A stretch of DNA of 64,000 bases from Paenalcaligenes sp052103955 (GTDB lineage Bacteria > Pseudomonadota > Gammaproteobacteria > Burkholderiales > Burkholderiaceae_B), in NCBI GenBank assembly GCA_052103955.1, contig JBQELO010000011.1, positions 1 through 64,000 on the forward strand, given 5' to 3'. The notes beneath the pieces were generated by a model. It saw nothing but the letters and a program-made list of their open reading frames with translations, did no database searches and was not told where the DNA came from. Positions 8,788-17,208 of this stretch are shown piece after piece; position 1 is the stretch's first letter; each line of letters begins with the position of its first letter. A program made the position numbers and the translations under genes.

Positions 8788-8799
8788 TGTTTACAATGT
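8788..8799. promoter_or_regulatory. Candidate GntR operator upstream of tctC
   Basis: TGTTTACAATGT lies 38 bases upstream of the tctC start and recurs exactly at 8939-8950 over the start of the divergent gntR gene. The core TGTxxACA is a dyad, and FCD-type GntR proteins typically bind short dyads of this sort. Control of both divergent units by the local GntR protein is inferred. Confidence 0.55.
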
Positions 8800-8938
8800 G
8801 TGTATGTGTAGGGCTATTGGACTTCCATAGGTTTCTATCATCAATTAGGGTTTGTACTAGAATATGTGTTTTATTAAGGGGTTAATGCTATATTTCCATA
8901 AAAACACACCCTAGCTATTTTTATTGCGAGACTAAGAT

Positions 8939-8950
8939 TGTTTACAATGT
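8939..8950. promoter_or_regulatory. Candidate GntR operator over the gntR start
   Basis: Second copy of TGTTTACAATGT, here inside the larger dyad ATTGT-tt-ACAAT (8937-8948). It overlaps the ATG at 8947, so binding would block the regulator's own expression. Confidence 0.55.
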
Positions 8951-9624
8951 CAGGTATTGATACCCAAGGCCATGGTTCGGCAAGTATGAAGATTGCTCAA
9001 GAACTGGCTAATGACATCATGGCTGGAAAACTGCAGCCTGGTGATAGGTTGGGGGAAGTGGTGTTGGCGGAGCGTTTTGACATCAGTCGCGGTCCGGTGC
9101 GTGAAGCATTGCGTAGCTTAGCGGGTTTGGGGTTGGTGACCTTCACGCCCAATATTGGTGCAAGCGTACGCGTCATGACCGCGGCAGATGCGAAGGCGCT
9201 TTATGAAGTGCGTGCGGCATTAGAAACGGAAGCAGCACGATTGGCAGCACTGAATGTGGATGATTCTGCTAAGGCAGCATTGCAGCCGTTGTTAGAAATG
9301 GATGCGCACTCGGTGGCAAGTCACCCTTCGGGTGCTTACTTGCACCGTAGTGGCGACAGAGATTTTCACAACCTGATTGCGCAGCTAAGCGGTAATGAGC
9401 TGATTAGGCGTGCGCTAAGTGAAGAGCTGTATCCGCAACTGGTCTTATTGCGTTCGCAGCATAAAAATGTGCGGGGCAGGGGGCAAGTGGCGTTGAAAGA
9501 GCACCAACGTATTGTCGAGGCCATCATGGATCGCGATAGTGAATTAGCCGCGTTATTGATGCGTCGTCATTTAACAGCAAGCTGGAAAGCATTCTCCAGC
9601 CAAGTAGAAACTAACGTGGAGTAG
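8947..9624 (+). CDS. GntR-family regulator (FCD subfamily)
   Basis: The 225-residue protein has an N-terminal winged helix-turn-helix (LAERFDISRGPVREALRSLAGLGLV) and an all-helical FCD ligand domain with metal-type histidines (DRDFHNLIAQLSGNELI; later RRHL). ATG 8947 is preferred over an in-frame TTG nine bases earlier. The gene is divergent from tctCBA and nine bases upstream of the PrpF-family gene, so it is very likely the local regulator, sensing the imported acid or a breakdown product. Confidence 0.88.
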   Translation: MSGIDTQGHGSASMKIAQELANDIMAGKLQPGDRLGEVVLAERFDISRGPVREALRSLAGLGLVTFTPNIGASVRVMTAADAKALYEVRAALETEAARLAALNVDDSAKAALQPLLEMDAHSVASHPSGAYLHRSGDRDFHNLIAQLSGNELIRRALSEELYPQLVLLRSQHKNVRGRGQVALKEHQRIVEAIMDRDSELAALLMRRHLTASWKAFSSQVETNVE

Positions 9625-9633
9625 ACAACAGGC

Positions 9634-10791
9634 ATGGCCCATCAATACCGTATACCCGCTGTATTTATGCGCGGGGGAACTTCTAAGGCGCTCATGTTGA
9701 AACGTGCCGATTTGCCTACGGATCAACAGCAGTGGCCCGCTATTTTTTTAGCGGCATTGGGAAGCCCTGATCCGTATGCACGGCAGTTAGATGGTATGGG
9801 GGGTGGGCAGTCATCGTTGAGCAAGGTGTGCATTATCGGCCCCAGTTCAGTAGAGGGTGCCGATGTGGACTACACCTTTGCGCAGATCTCGGTTACTGGC
9901 ACAGAAGTGGATTACAGCGGTAACTGCGGCAATATGAGCTCGGCAGTTGGGCCTTTTGCTTACGACGAAAAGATGGTGGCCGGCCCTAGGGATGGGGAGT
10001 GTGTGGTGCGTATTCATAACACCAACTCCGGCAAGATTATTGTGTCGCGCTTTTCGGTTGAAGAGGGTGAGGCATGTGTGAATGGGGGCACTCGTATCAC
10101 TGGGCTCGCCTCTGCAGGGGCGCCCGTCACCTTAAGTTTTGAAGACCCAGCTAATACGCGTGGTCGAGGTATGTTGCCCGCCGAGGCAGTGGTAGTTGAT
10201 CTGCCTACCGCGCAGGGTGGCAGCGTACAGGCCACGTTAGTGGACTCAGCGATTCCCGCCGTGTTTGTGCAAGCAGAGGTGGTAGGTGTTAGTGCTGACA
10301 TCATGCCTGATGCGGTAGATGCGCATGCCACGCTGTTGGCTGACTTAGAGCATTTGCGTCAGGCGGCGTCGGTACGTATGGGGATTGCCGCCTCTATGGA
10401 AGAAGCGGCACGCATTATTGCTATCCCTAAATTATGCATGGTAGGTAAGGCACAAACCTATACGGCGCTTAATGGCCTAGAAATCGCAGCGCGTGATGTG
10501 GATGTGATGGTGCGCATGATTTCTGCAGGGCAGCCGCATCGAGCAGCGCCTATTACGGTGTCGTTGGCTACGGCAACAGCGGCCGCTATTGCTGGCAGTG
10601 TGGTGCAGCAGTGTTTAGGAGATGGCGTGGATTTACGCGCTATACGTTTGGGGTCACCTAGCGGGGTAGTGCAGGTGGGTGTGGACTCGGTGCAGCAAGA
10701 AGGTGCGCCTACACCGAAAATTCTTTCGGCAAGTATTGTGCGCACGCAGCGTCGCCTGATGGAAGGTGCTGTGTGCGTGCCTACGCTATAA
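9634..10791 (+). CDS. PrpF-family isomerase
   Basis: The 385-residue protein belongs to the PrpF/diaminopimelate-epimerase-fold family, which moves double bonds in aconitate-like acids (2-methylaconitate isomerase PrpF, 4-oxalomesaconate tautomerase, 3-methylitaconate isomerase). Visible family features are PAVFMRGGTSKALML at the N-terminus, LDGMGGGQSSLSKVCII, and the catalytic-cysteine motif YSGNCGNMSSAVGPFA. It sits between gntR and a PrpB-like lyase. No prpC or acnD is nearby, so a complete methylcitrate cycle is not encoded here and the exact substrate is open. Confidence 0.85.
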   Translation: MAHQYRIPAVFMRGGTSKALMLKRADLPTDQQQWPAIFLAALGSPDPYARQLDGMGGGQSSLSKVCIIGPSSVEGADVDYTFAQISVTGTEVDYSGNCGNMSSAVGPFAYDEKMVAGPRDGECVVRIHNTNSGKIIVSRFSVEEGEACVNGGTRITGLASAGAPVTLSFEDPANTRGRGMLPAEAVVVDLPTAQGGSVQATLVDSAIPAVFVQAEVVGVSADIMPDAVDAHATLLADLEHLRQAASVRMGIAASMEEAARIIAIPKLCMVGKAQTYTALNGLEIAARDVDVMVRMISAGQPHRAAPITVSLATATAAAIAGSVVQQCLGDGVDLRAIRLGSPSGVVQVGVDSVQQEGAPTPKILSASIVRTQRRLMEGAVCVPTL

Positions 10792-10817
10792 ATTTCGTTA
10801 TATGAATGGATGGAAAA

Positions 10818-11744
10818 ATGACTAATACCGATGCAAAAGCTGTGTGGTTAGAGCAGCCGCAACCGCGTGGTCTGGGTGCTCAACTGGCAAGCTACTGGGA
10901 ACAGAAGAAATTCATTTCCATTGTGGGTGCGTATGACCCCATTGGTGGTTTGTTGGCGCGCGATGCCGGTTTTGAGGCTCTGTATCTGTCAGGTGGCGCG
11001 TTAACGGCATCGTTGGGCTTGCCCGATTTGGGCCTGATTACGATGGAAGAGTTGGTGACGCGTGCGCAAGCTATAGTGCGTGTGACGCGTTTGCCTTTGG
11101 TGGTGGATGGCGACACCGGTTTTGGTGAAGCGCTAAACGTGATGCGTTTGGTGCGTGAACTTGAAGACGTGGGTGTGGCAGCAGTACAGCTAGAAGACCA
11201 AATTCTGCCTAAAAAATGTGGTCACTTGAATGGCAAGCAGTTGGTCAGCCCAGAAGATATGGCAGCCAAAATTGCAGCAGCGTCTAAAGCGCGACGTGAT
11301 CTACGTATTATTGCGCGTACCGATGCTGCAGGCAGCGAAGGGTTAGAAGCGGCTATTGCTCGCGCCAAAATGTATGTGCAAGCTGGGGCTGATGCAATTT
11401 TCCCCGAGGCACTGACAACACAAGAAGAGTTCGAGATTTTCTCTAAGGAAATCGATGTACCTTTGTTGGCAAACATGACGGAGTTTGGCCGTACGCCGCA
11501 AACTTCTGCGGAAGAGTTTGAGAAATTAGGCTACGACATGGCGATTTGGCCAGTGTCCAGCTTACGTATTGCGGCCAAAGCAATGGAACTCTTCTATAAC
11601 AGCCTGAAACAAACGGGTTCTGCGGCAAGCAGCGTACCGCATATGCAAACACGTGCCGAGTTGTACGAACTGATTAATTACTTTGGCTACGAGTCCTTAG
11701 ATAGCTCTATTCAGCGAACGATCATTCCTGACGTCATCGACTAA
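10818..11744 (+). CDS. PrpB-like isocitrate lyase/PEP mutase family lyase
   Basis: A TIM-barrel C-C lyase of about 308 residues, in the family of methylisocitrate lyase, 2,3-dimethylmalate lyase and oxaloacetate hydrolase. It has the Mg-binding VVDGDTGFG, the active-site loop LEDQILPKKCGHLNGK with the KKCGH signature, and RTDAAGSEGLEAAIARA. The reaction would split a 2-methyl-substituted malate or isocitrate into pyruvate/propionate plus a second acid. Start choice: ATG 10818 has GGA-rich sequence just before it; ATG 10806 in frame is an alternative. It probably acts with the preceding isomerase. Confidence 0.86.
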   Translation: MTNTDAKAVWLEQPQPRGLGAQLASYWEQKKFISIVGAYDPIGGLLARDAGFEALYLSGGALTASLGLPDLGLITMEELVTRAQAIVRVTRLPLVVDGDTGFGEALNVMRLVRELEDVGVAAVQLEDQILPKKCGHLNGKQLVSPEDMAAKIAAASKARRDLRIIARTDAAGSEGLEAAIARAKMYVQAGADAIFPEALTTQEEFEIFSKEIDVPLLANMTEFGRTPQTSAEEFEKLGYDMAIWPVSSLRIAAKAMELFYNSLKQTGSAASSVPHMQTRAELYELINYFGYESLDSSIQRTIIPDVID

Positions 11745-11773
11745 GGTTTGCAGCGATACGAGTGAACACGCAG

Positions 11774-11796
11774 GCCAACGTTTATACGTTGGCTTG
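11774..11796 (+). terminator. Hairpin between the lyase and lpxH
   Basis: GCCAACG (11774-11780) pairs with CGTTGGC (11787-11793) and is followed by TTGTTG, a weak T-tract. It overlaps the last codons of the convergent lpxH. Confidence 0.5.
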
Positions 11797-12624
11797 TTGC
11801 TGTTGTGGGGGCGCTGAGACTACATCGCACAGTAGGTCGTCATGACCTTGGCGGTGCAGAGTGATGTGTTCGCTGGTAATAGACAACCATCCAGCACGCG
11901 GTGGCTGGCTGTGGTCGAACTCCCAGTCGGGCAACACGACGCGGCGGTAGTCGGGGTGTTGCGCATCCAGATGGTGCAAGGCTGGGCGGTGAGTGTGGCC
12001 GTGTATCAGCGTGGGCTGGTTATTCAGCAGCATGATATCTAGGCAGGCGCCTGCATTGACGTCGGTAATCTGATAGGTTTTGTGTTGGCCGGCTGCTTTG
12101 CTGCGTTTTCTAAAAAAGTTAGCAATACGTTGGCGGCTTTTCAGGCTCAAACTGTAGAACAGCGCTTGTGTGAGCTTGTGGCGCACAATGCGTCTAAATC
12201 GCTGGTAGCTGTGATCGTCTGTACACAGCTCGTCGCCGTGCATGAGCAAAAACTCAAAGGCGTCCGTGCGCAGAATAAGTTGATCAGGTAATAGTTCGGC
12301 CTGTAAAAAGGTGGCCAGTTCCTTACCAATCAAGAAATCGCGGTTGCCCCGTACTAGGTAGAGTTTTTTACGTTGGCTAAACTGCTGCAAATGTTGCAAG
12401 GCCGTGTGCAGCCAAGGTTCGGGTGCGCGTATTTGTTCGTCACCAATCCATGCGTTGAAAATATCCCCCACTAGAATTAGGTGCTCACATGCGTCAGCGG
12501 CCTGCTCCAGAAACTGGTAGAAGGCCGCTGCTGTGTGGGGGCCTTGCGGCCCCAGGTGTATATCCGCGGCAAGCCAAACGGTGCCGCGTAACGCCCGTTT
12601 ATTCAACGATAGTGGCGCTTTCAA
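11782..12624 (-). CDS. lpxH: UDP-2,3-diacylglucosamine diphosphatase LpxH
   Basis: A metallophosphoesterase that hydrolyses UDP-2,3-diacylglucosamine to lipid X in lipid A synthesis. Metal-ligand motifs appear in order: AADIHLG, GDIFNAWIGDE, GNRDFL, MHGDELC and HGHTHRPA. At 280 residues it is longer than E. coli LpxH (about 240), with extra residues at both ends. No ATG precedes the conserved region: TTG 12624 overlaps the end of the cyclophilin gene by 26 bases, and TTG 12606 is an alternative. Tight overlap implies co-translation with the cyclophilin. Confidence 0.9.
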   Translation of the reverse strand: MKAPLSLNKRALRGTVWLAADIHLGPQGPHTAAAFYQFLEQAADACEHLILVGDIFNAWIGDEQIRAPEPWLHTALQHLQQFSQRKKLYLVRGNRDFLIGKELATFLQAELLPDQLILRTDAFEFLLMHGDELCTDDHSYQRFRRIVRHKLTQALFYSLSLKSRQRIANFFRKRSKAAGQHKTYQITDVNAGACLDIMLLNNQPTLIHGHTHRPALHHLDAQHPDYRRVVLPDWEFDHSQPPRAGWLSITSEHITLHRQGHDDLLCDVVSAPPQQQQANV

Positions 12625-13246
12625 TAACCAAGTCTTCCACAGGCACGTCTTGGTGGAAACCTTTGTTGCCGGTTTTCACGGTTTTCATGCTGTCTACAAC
12701 GTCTTGGCCTTCAACTACTTTACCGAATACGGCGTAACCCCAACCGTTAGGTGTAGGGGAAGTAAAGTTCAAGAAGTCGTTGTTGGTAACGTTGATGAAG
12801 AACTGTGCTGTAGCGGAGTGTGGGTCGGAGGTACGAGCCATTGCCAGAGTGTACTCGTCGTTTTTCAGACCGTTGTTGGCTTCGTTCTCTACGGGGGATT
12901 TGGTGGCTTTTTGTTTCATGCCAGCCTCAAAACCGCCGCCTTGGATCATGAAGTTGTTGATGACGCGGTGGAAAACAGTACCGTCGTAAAAACCCTCTTG
13001 CACGTAGCCGATGAAGTTTTCTACTGTTTTAGGTGCTGCTTCGGCGTTCAATTCAATGATGATGTCGCCTTTGTTAGTTTGCAGTTTAACTTTTTGGTTT
13101 GTGCTCATGGCGCTACCTTGTGTTGTAGTTGATGAGGCCGCATGTGCTGGTGAAAACACCAGACCTGCAAAGCAAAGCAGGGCGGCAAGAGTAAAAAATC
13201 GCATAGCCAGGGCATGCGCAGACTTGAATATGGGTAAGTTTTGCAT
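12599..13246 (-). CDS. Cyclophilin-type peptidyl-prolyl cis-trans isomerase
   Basis: The cyclophilin core begins near residue 50 and has the catalytic pattern FHRVINNFMIQGGGF, then ATAQFFINVTNNDFLN and GYAVFGKVVEGQDVVD. Upstream, residues 15-36 (MRFFTLAALLCFAGLVFSPAHA) form a convincing signal peptide, giving a periplasmic PpiA form. An internal ATG at 13108 (MSTNQKVKLQTNKGDI) with AAGG in front would give a cytoplasmic PpiB-like form. Betaproteobacteria often carry both enzymes here as separate genes. It lies between a TPR gene and lpxH. Confidence 0.88.
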   Translation of the reverse strand: MQNLPIFKSAHALAMRFFTLAALLCFAGLVFSPAHAASSTTTQGSAMSTNQKVKLQTNKGDIIIELNAEAAPKTVENFIGYVQEGFYDGTVFHRVINNFMIQGGGFEAGMKQKATKSPVENEANNGLKNDEYTLAMARTSDPHSATAQFFINVTNNDFLNFTSPTPNGWGYAVFGKVVEGQDVVDSMKTVKTGNKGFHQDVPVEDLVIESATIVE

Positions 13247-13279
13247 AATAGGCGATGCTCGTTAAAAATAGATAAAAAA

Positions 13280-13945
13280 CTATTGTTGCAGAATTTGCTG
13301 AGTTTGTTGTGTACGCGCTTGACCGAGTTGTCCGGATGCTTTGAACGACTCATTAGCAAGCATTAGCTGTACTTCACCCAAATTAGCGCGTGCGACTCTA
13401 TAGTTAGGGTCTGCTGCCAATGCCATTTCTAAGGCCTCTTTAGCCATCATCAGTTTGCCTTGGCGCATATATTCTGCGGCCAGATTATTCCATGGCTCGG
13501 GCAATTCAGGGGCATCAATAGTGAGTTGTTGGTAGACAGCAATAGCATCGTCATGACGATTCAGTGCAGATAAGGCGCGTCCCTGTAAAAACAACAGTTG
13601 TACGTCAGAGCCTATTTCGTTGCGTGCTGCGCGTTGTTCCAAGCGTTTTTCGATGGAGTCCAAGGCTTCGGCAGTTTGCCCTGCATCTAACATTCGTTGT
13701 ATGCGTTGGGTGATTTCGCTGGCAGTAAGCGGGCGTGAGGTGTCAGCGCCGGGGCTAACAGAGTCCAGAATGCGGGCCAAACCTTTCCAGCCTCGTTCTT
13801 CCCGTACTTCAGCGGGGAAAATCTCTTGATCTTGAACAGAGAGCTTGGAGGGTGGTGTTTGAGCATGAGCAATGCTGGAAATACCCCCTATAATGAAAAG
13901 CGAGGCGAATACACACGCTTGCAGGCGATTAAGAGTCTGGTTCAC
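13280..13945 (-). CDS. Secreted TPR-repeat protein
   Basis: The 221-residue protein has an N-terminal signal peptide (LQACVFASLFIIGGISSIAHA, then QTPPSK) and at least two or three tetratricopeptide repeats in the C-terminal half (LFLQGRALSALNRHDDAIAVYQQL; PWNNLAAEYMRQGKLMMAKEALEMAL; YRVARANLGEVQLMLA). It is probably a periplasmic scaffold; no specific role is known. The start is GTG 13945 with no clear Shine-Dalgarno. It lies upstream of cyclophilin-lpxH and divergent from cysS, an order common in Burkholderiales. Confidence 0.82.
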   Translation of the reverse strand: MNQTLNRLQACVFASLFIIGGISSIAHAQTPPSKLSVQDQEIFPAEVREERGWKGLARILDSVSPGADTSRPLTASEITQRIQRMLDAGQTAEALDSIEKRLEQRAARNEIGSDVQLLFLQGRALSALNRHDDAIAVYQQLTIDAPELPEPWNNLAAEYMRQGKLMMAKEALEMALAADPNYRVARANLGEVQLMLANESFKASGQLGQARTQQTQQILQQ

Positions 13946-14015
13946 GAAGTCAGATGCCTTTATTGGTATACTTTACGATCCGTCATTTTAGCGTGTCTGG
14001 TGGATCGGTGGTGAT

Positions 14016-14041
14016 TCACGCTTGCGTTGGCGTGATTTTTT
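14016..14041 (+). terminator. Terminator-like hairpin upstream of cysS
   Basis: TCACGC (14016-14021) pairs with GCGTGA (14030-14035) and is directly followed by TTTTTT. It lies 36 bases before the cysS start, between divergent genes, so it is not an obvious gene-end terminator. It may be an attenuator in the cysS leader; a possible -10 box (TATACT, 13967-13972) stands upstream. Confidence 0.4.
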
Positions 14042-14076
14042 ATTCTATCGTATTGATTTTTAAGTGATTACTGTAC

Positions 14077-15531
14077 ATGTTGCACATTTATAATACATTG
14101 TCGCGTAGCAAAGAAGAATTTAAGCCTAGCCAGGCTGGCGTTGTGCGCATGTATGTGTGTGGTATGACTGTGTACGATTTTTGTCACCTTGGGCATGCAC
14201 GCATGTTGGTAAGTTTTGACGTGATTCAGCGATGGCTGCGTCAGTCAGGTTATCAGGTGAACTACGTCCGCAATATTACAGACATCGACGATAAGATTAT
14301 TCGTCGTGCGGTAGAAACAAATCGCACGTTGGGCGAAGTGACCGAGTTTTATATTGCAGCCATGCATGCGGATGAAAAAGCCTTGGGTGTGGAGTCTCCA
14401 GATTCCGAACCTCGCGCGACGCAGTATGTGGGCGATATGTTGGGCATTATTGGCAAGCTAGAAGAAAACGGCTTGGCCTACCAAGGCAGCGACGGCGATG
14501 TGAACTTTGCTGTACGCAAGTTCGATGGCTACGGCAAATTGTCGGGCAAAACGCTAGATGATCTGCGTGCAGGCGAACGCGTAGCGGTGGCTGATGGCAA
14601 ACGTGACCCACTGGATTTTGTGTTGTGGAAATCCGCCAAAGCCGAAGAGCCTGCTGAATCCAAATGGGAATCCCCATACGGCTTGGGCAGACCGGGTTGG
14701 CACATTGAGTGTTCGGCCATGAGTCATTCCTTGTTGGGTATGCCATTGGATATACATGGTGGTGGGCCTGATCTGAAATTCCCACACCATGAAAACGAAA
14801 TTGCACAGTCTGAAGGCGCGTTTGGCGGCACCATGGCCAACTACTGGATGCACTGTGGTCCCTTGATGGTAGATGCCGAGAAAATGTCCAAATCGTTGGG
14901 CAATTTCCGCAATATCCGTCAAACCATTGCCGTTGATGGCGATGCAGCAGATCAGTCTACTTACGTGGCGAATCCACGTGAAGCCGAAATGTTGCGCTTC
15001 TTTATTGTGCGTAATCACTATCGCAGCACGCAAAACTACGCGTCAGATAACCTATTTGATGCGCAACACGCTGTAGACCGTTTGTACCAAACCTTGGCAA
15101 ACGTTCCTGCAGCAGAACAAGATATAGATTGGTCTTTGCCAGCAGCGCAACGTTTTGCGGCTGCTATGAACGATGATTTCAATACGGCTGGTGCCGTAGC
15201 GGTATTGTTTGAGCTATCTGCGGCAGCTAACCGCGATCAGTGCCAACAAAGCGCTGGTTTGATGAAAGCATTAGGTGGTGTATTAGGCTTGTTGCAGAAA
15301 GACCCTGCTCAGTATTTACGTTCCGCATCGCGCTATGTGCGTGATGCGCGTCAAAGCGCTACCGAAAATCAGCTTAGCGATGACGCTATTGATGCGTTGG
15401 TTGCTGAGCGTACACAAGCCAAAGCAGACCGCGATTTCGCCAAGGCTGATGCCGTGCGCAAGCAATTGCAAGAAGCCGGTATAGAGCTAGAAGACAAGGC
15501 TGGTGGCGTCACGCAGTGGCGTCGAGCCTAG
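14077..15531 (+). CDS. cysS: Cysteinyl-tRNA synthetase
   Basis: Class I aminoacyl-tRNA synthetase that charges tRNA-Cys. The HIGH motif is HLGH at residues 37-40 and KMSKS is intact at 269-273. The zinc-ligand cysteine is in YVCGMTVYD, with further ligands in the GWHIECSAMS and HHENEIAQSEG segments. At 484 residues it is slightly longer than the E. coli enzyme (461). Its stop lies only 11 bases before the glycosylase start, suggesting co-transcription. Confidence 0.96.
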   Translation: MLHIYNTLSRSKEEFKPSQAGVVRMYVCGMTVYDFCHLGHARMLVSFDVIQRWLRQSGYQVNYVRNITDIDDKIIRRAVETNRTLGEVTEFYIAAMHADEKALGVESPDSEPRATQYVGDMLGIIGKLEENGLAYQGSDGDVNFAVRKFDGYGKLSGKTLDDLRAGERVAVADGKRDPLDFVLWKSAKAEEPAESKWESPYGLGRPGWHIECSAMSHSLLGMPLDIHGGGPDLKFPHHENEIAQSEGAFGGTMANYWMHCGPLMVDAEKMSKSLGNFRNIRQTIAVDGDAADQSTYVANPREAEMLRFFIVRNHYRSTQNYASDNLFDAQHAVDRLYQTLANVPAAEQDIDWSLPAAQRFAAAMNDDFNTAGAVAVLFELSAAANRDQCQQSAGLMKALGGVLGLLQKDPAQYLRSASRYVRDARQSATENQLSDDAIDALVAERTQAKADRDFAKADAVRKQLQEAGIELEDKAGGVTQWRRA

Positions 15532-15542
15532 GAGCAAAGATA

Positions 15543-16166
15543 GTGCATAAACCGCATTATTGGGATGAAGCTAAAACACATTTGATGAAACGCGATAGGA
15601 TTCTGCGTAAAATCATCCCCACGTTTGCTGAAGAACACCTGAAACCGCCTTCAGAAGCTTTTGCCACGTTGGTACGTGCTGTGATTGGTCAGCAAGTGAG
15701 TCGCCGCAATGCGGAGGCGATTTGGGAACGGTTTAATAATGCTTTTGAGGCGCCTGCAACGCCAGCCGATGTGTTAGCGTTGGAAGTCGCAGCCTTGCAA
15801 CAGATGGGCATGCCCAAACGTAAAGCCGAATATATTCTGGATCTGGCGCTGCATTTTAAAGAGCGCAAGGTAAACCCAGAAAGTTGGCAAGATATGGACG
15901 ATGAGGCCATTATCAGAGAACTCTGTGCCATTCGTGGCATTGGCCGCTGGACAGCGGAGATGTTCCTGATATTTAACCTGCATCGTGCGGATGTATTACC
16001 GTTGGATGATGCCGGATTGATTCGGGCTATCTCCCAACATTATTACAGTGGTGAGCCAGTATCCCGCTTTGAGGCACGTGAAGTGGCTCAGGCCTGGACT
16101 CCCTGGTGTACGGTGGCAACTTGGTATTTGTGGCGTAGCCTAGAACCTGTTGTCGAAAGCGAATGA
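15543..16166 (+). CDS. AlkA-like DNA-3-methyladenine glycosylase (HhH-GPD)
   Basis: A 207-residue base-excision glycosylase of the HhH-GPD superfamily. It has RAVIGQQVSRRNAEAIWERF in the N-terminal helices, the helix-hairpin-helix IRELCAIRGIGRWTAEMFLIF, and LPLDDAGLIRA, where one Asp is the expected catalytic residue. GTG 15543 is chosen as the start because AGGAG at 15531-15535 stands at ideal spacing and the frame upstream overlaps cysS. It lies between cysS and accA, as in other Burkholderiales. Confidence 0.9.
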   Translation: MHKPHYWDEAKTHLMKRDRILRKIIPTFAEEHLKPPSEAFATLVRAVIGQQVSRRNAEAIWERFNNAFEAPATPADVLALEVAALQQMGMPKRKAEYILDLALHFKERKVNPESWQDMDDEAIIRELCAIRGIGRWTAEMFLIFNLHRADVLPLDDAGLIRAISQHYYSGEPVSRFEAREVAQAWTPWCTVATWYLWRSLEPVVESE

Positions 16167-16193
16167 ATTAGCGATTAACCCGAAGACACAACA

Positions 16194-17159
16194 ATGCGAA
16201 ATACATTTCTAGAGTTTGAGCAGCCTATTGCCGAACTCGAAAACAAGATCGAAGAGTTACGTTTTGTTCAAACGGATTCTGCTGTTGATATTTCGGAAGA
16301 ACTCAGCAGGCTACAACAAAAAAGCCAAACGCTGGCACGTAGCATCTACGAAAAATTAACGCCTTGGCAAACAGCGTTGGTGGCACGCCACCCACAACGT
16401 CCTTACACCATGGATTATGTGAATGAAATTTTCACAGACTACCATGAACTGCATGGCGATCGTATGTATGCCGATGACCAAGCTATTGTTGGTGGCTTAG
16501 CGCGCTTTAACGGTTTGCCTTGCATGGTGATTGGTCACCAAAAAGGCCGTGATACCAAAGAGCGTGCACGTCGTAACTTCGGTATGCCTCGTCCTGAAGG
16601 CTATCGCAAAGCGCTGCGTTTGATGCGCTTGGCCGAAAAATTCAATATTCCTGTCTTTACCTTCGTAGACACCCCCGGTGCTTACCCCGGTATTGGCGCG
16701 GAAGAGCGCGGTCAGTCCGAGGCTATTGGTCATAACCTGTACGCCATGGCTGAGCTGAATGTGCCTATTATCACTACCATTATTGGTGAAGGTGGTTCTG
16801 GTGGCGCCTTGGCAATTGCTGTGGCAGACACTGTGTTGATGCTGCAATACGCTACTTACGCGGTGATTTCCCCAGAAGGGTGTGCGTCTATTTTGTGGCG
16901 TAGTGCTGATAAAGCGTCGGTAGCGGCAGAAGCCTTGGCGATTACTGCACCACGCTTGAAAGACCTAGAGCTGATCGACCGCGTTGTGAATGAGCCTGTG
17001 GGTGGTGCACACCGTGACCCAGCTACTATGGCCCGTCAATTGGGTCGTGCATTGGCCGAATCCTTACGCCAGTTGTCTGGTTTAAGCACTGAGCAACTGC
17101 GTGAGCGTCGCTTGGAGCGTTTGCTGTCTTATGGTCGTTTCCAGGAAGTTCGTTCCTAA
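16194..17159 (+). CDS. accA: Acetyl-CoA carboxylase carboxyltransferase alpha subunit
   Basis: The 321-residue AccA works with AccD to transfer CO2 from carboxybiotin to acetyl-CoA in the first step of fatty acid synthesis. It matches the family throughout: FLEFEQPIAELENKIEELR at the start, ARHPQRPYTMDY, NFGMPRPEGYRKALRLM, FVDTPGAYPGIGAEERGQSE and GEGGSGGALAI. Length and ends are normal. It is followed closely by tilS. Confidence 0.97.
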   Translation: MRNTFLEFEQPIAELENKIEELRFVQTDSAVDISEELSRLQQKSQTLARSIYEKLTPWQTALVARHPQRPYTMDYVNEIFTDYHELHGDRMYADDQAIVGGLARFNGLPCMVIGHQKGRDTKERARRNFGMPRPEGYRKALRLMRLAEKFNIPVFTFVDTPGAYPGIGAEERGQSEAIGHNLYAMAELNVPIITTIIGEGGSGGALAIAVADTVLMLQYATYAVISPEGCASILWRSADKASVAAEALAITAPRLKDLELIDRVVNEPVGGAHRDPATMARQLGRALAESLRQLSGLSTEQLRERRLERLLSYGRFQEVRS

Positions 17160-17208
17160 ATTTCCGCTCGCACAGATACAAGCCCATCCGCTGGCTGAAC
17201 TGTGCGAT

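Noticed and set aside
9634..11744. Calling these two genes a propionate (methylcitrate) operon
   Set aside because: PrpC and AcnD/PrpD are not present in the window, so only family-level names are justified.
12533..13132. A 199-codon plus-strand frame across lpxH and the cyclophilin gene
   Set aside because: It is antisense to two well-supported genes and shows no domain or ribosome-binding site.
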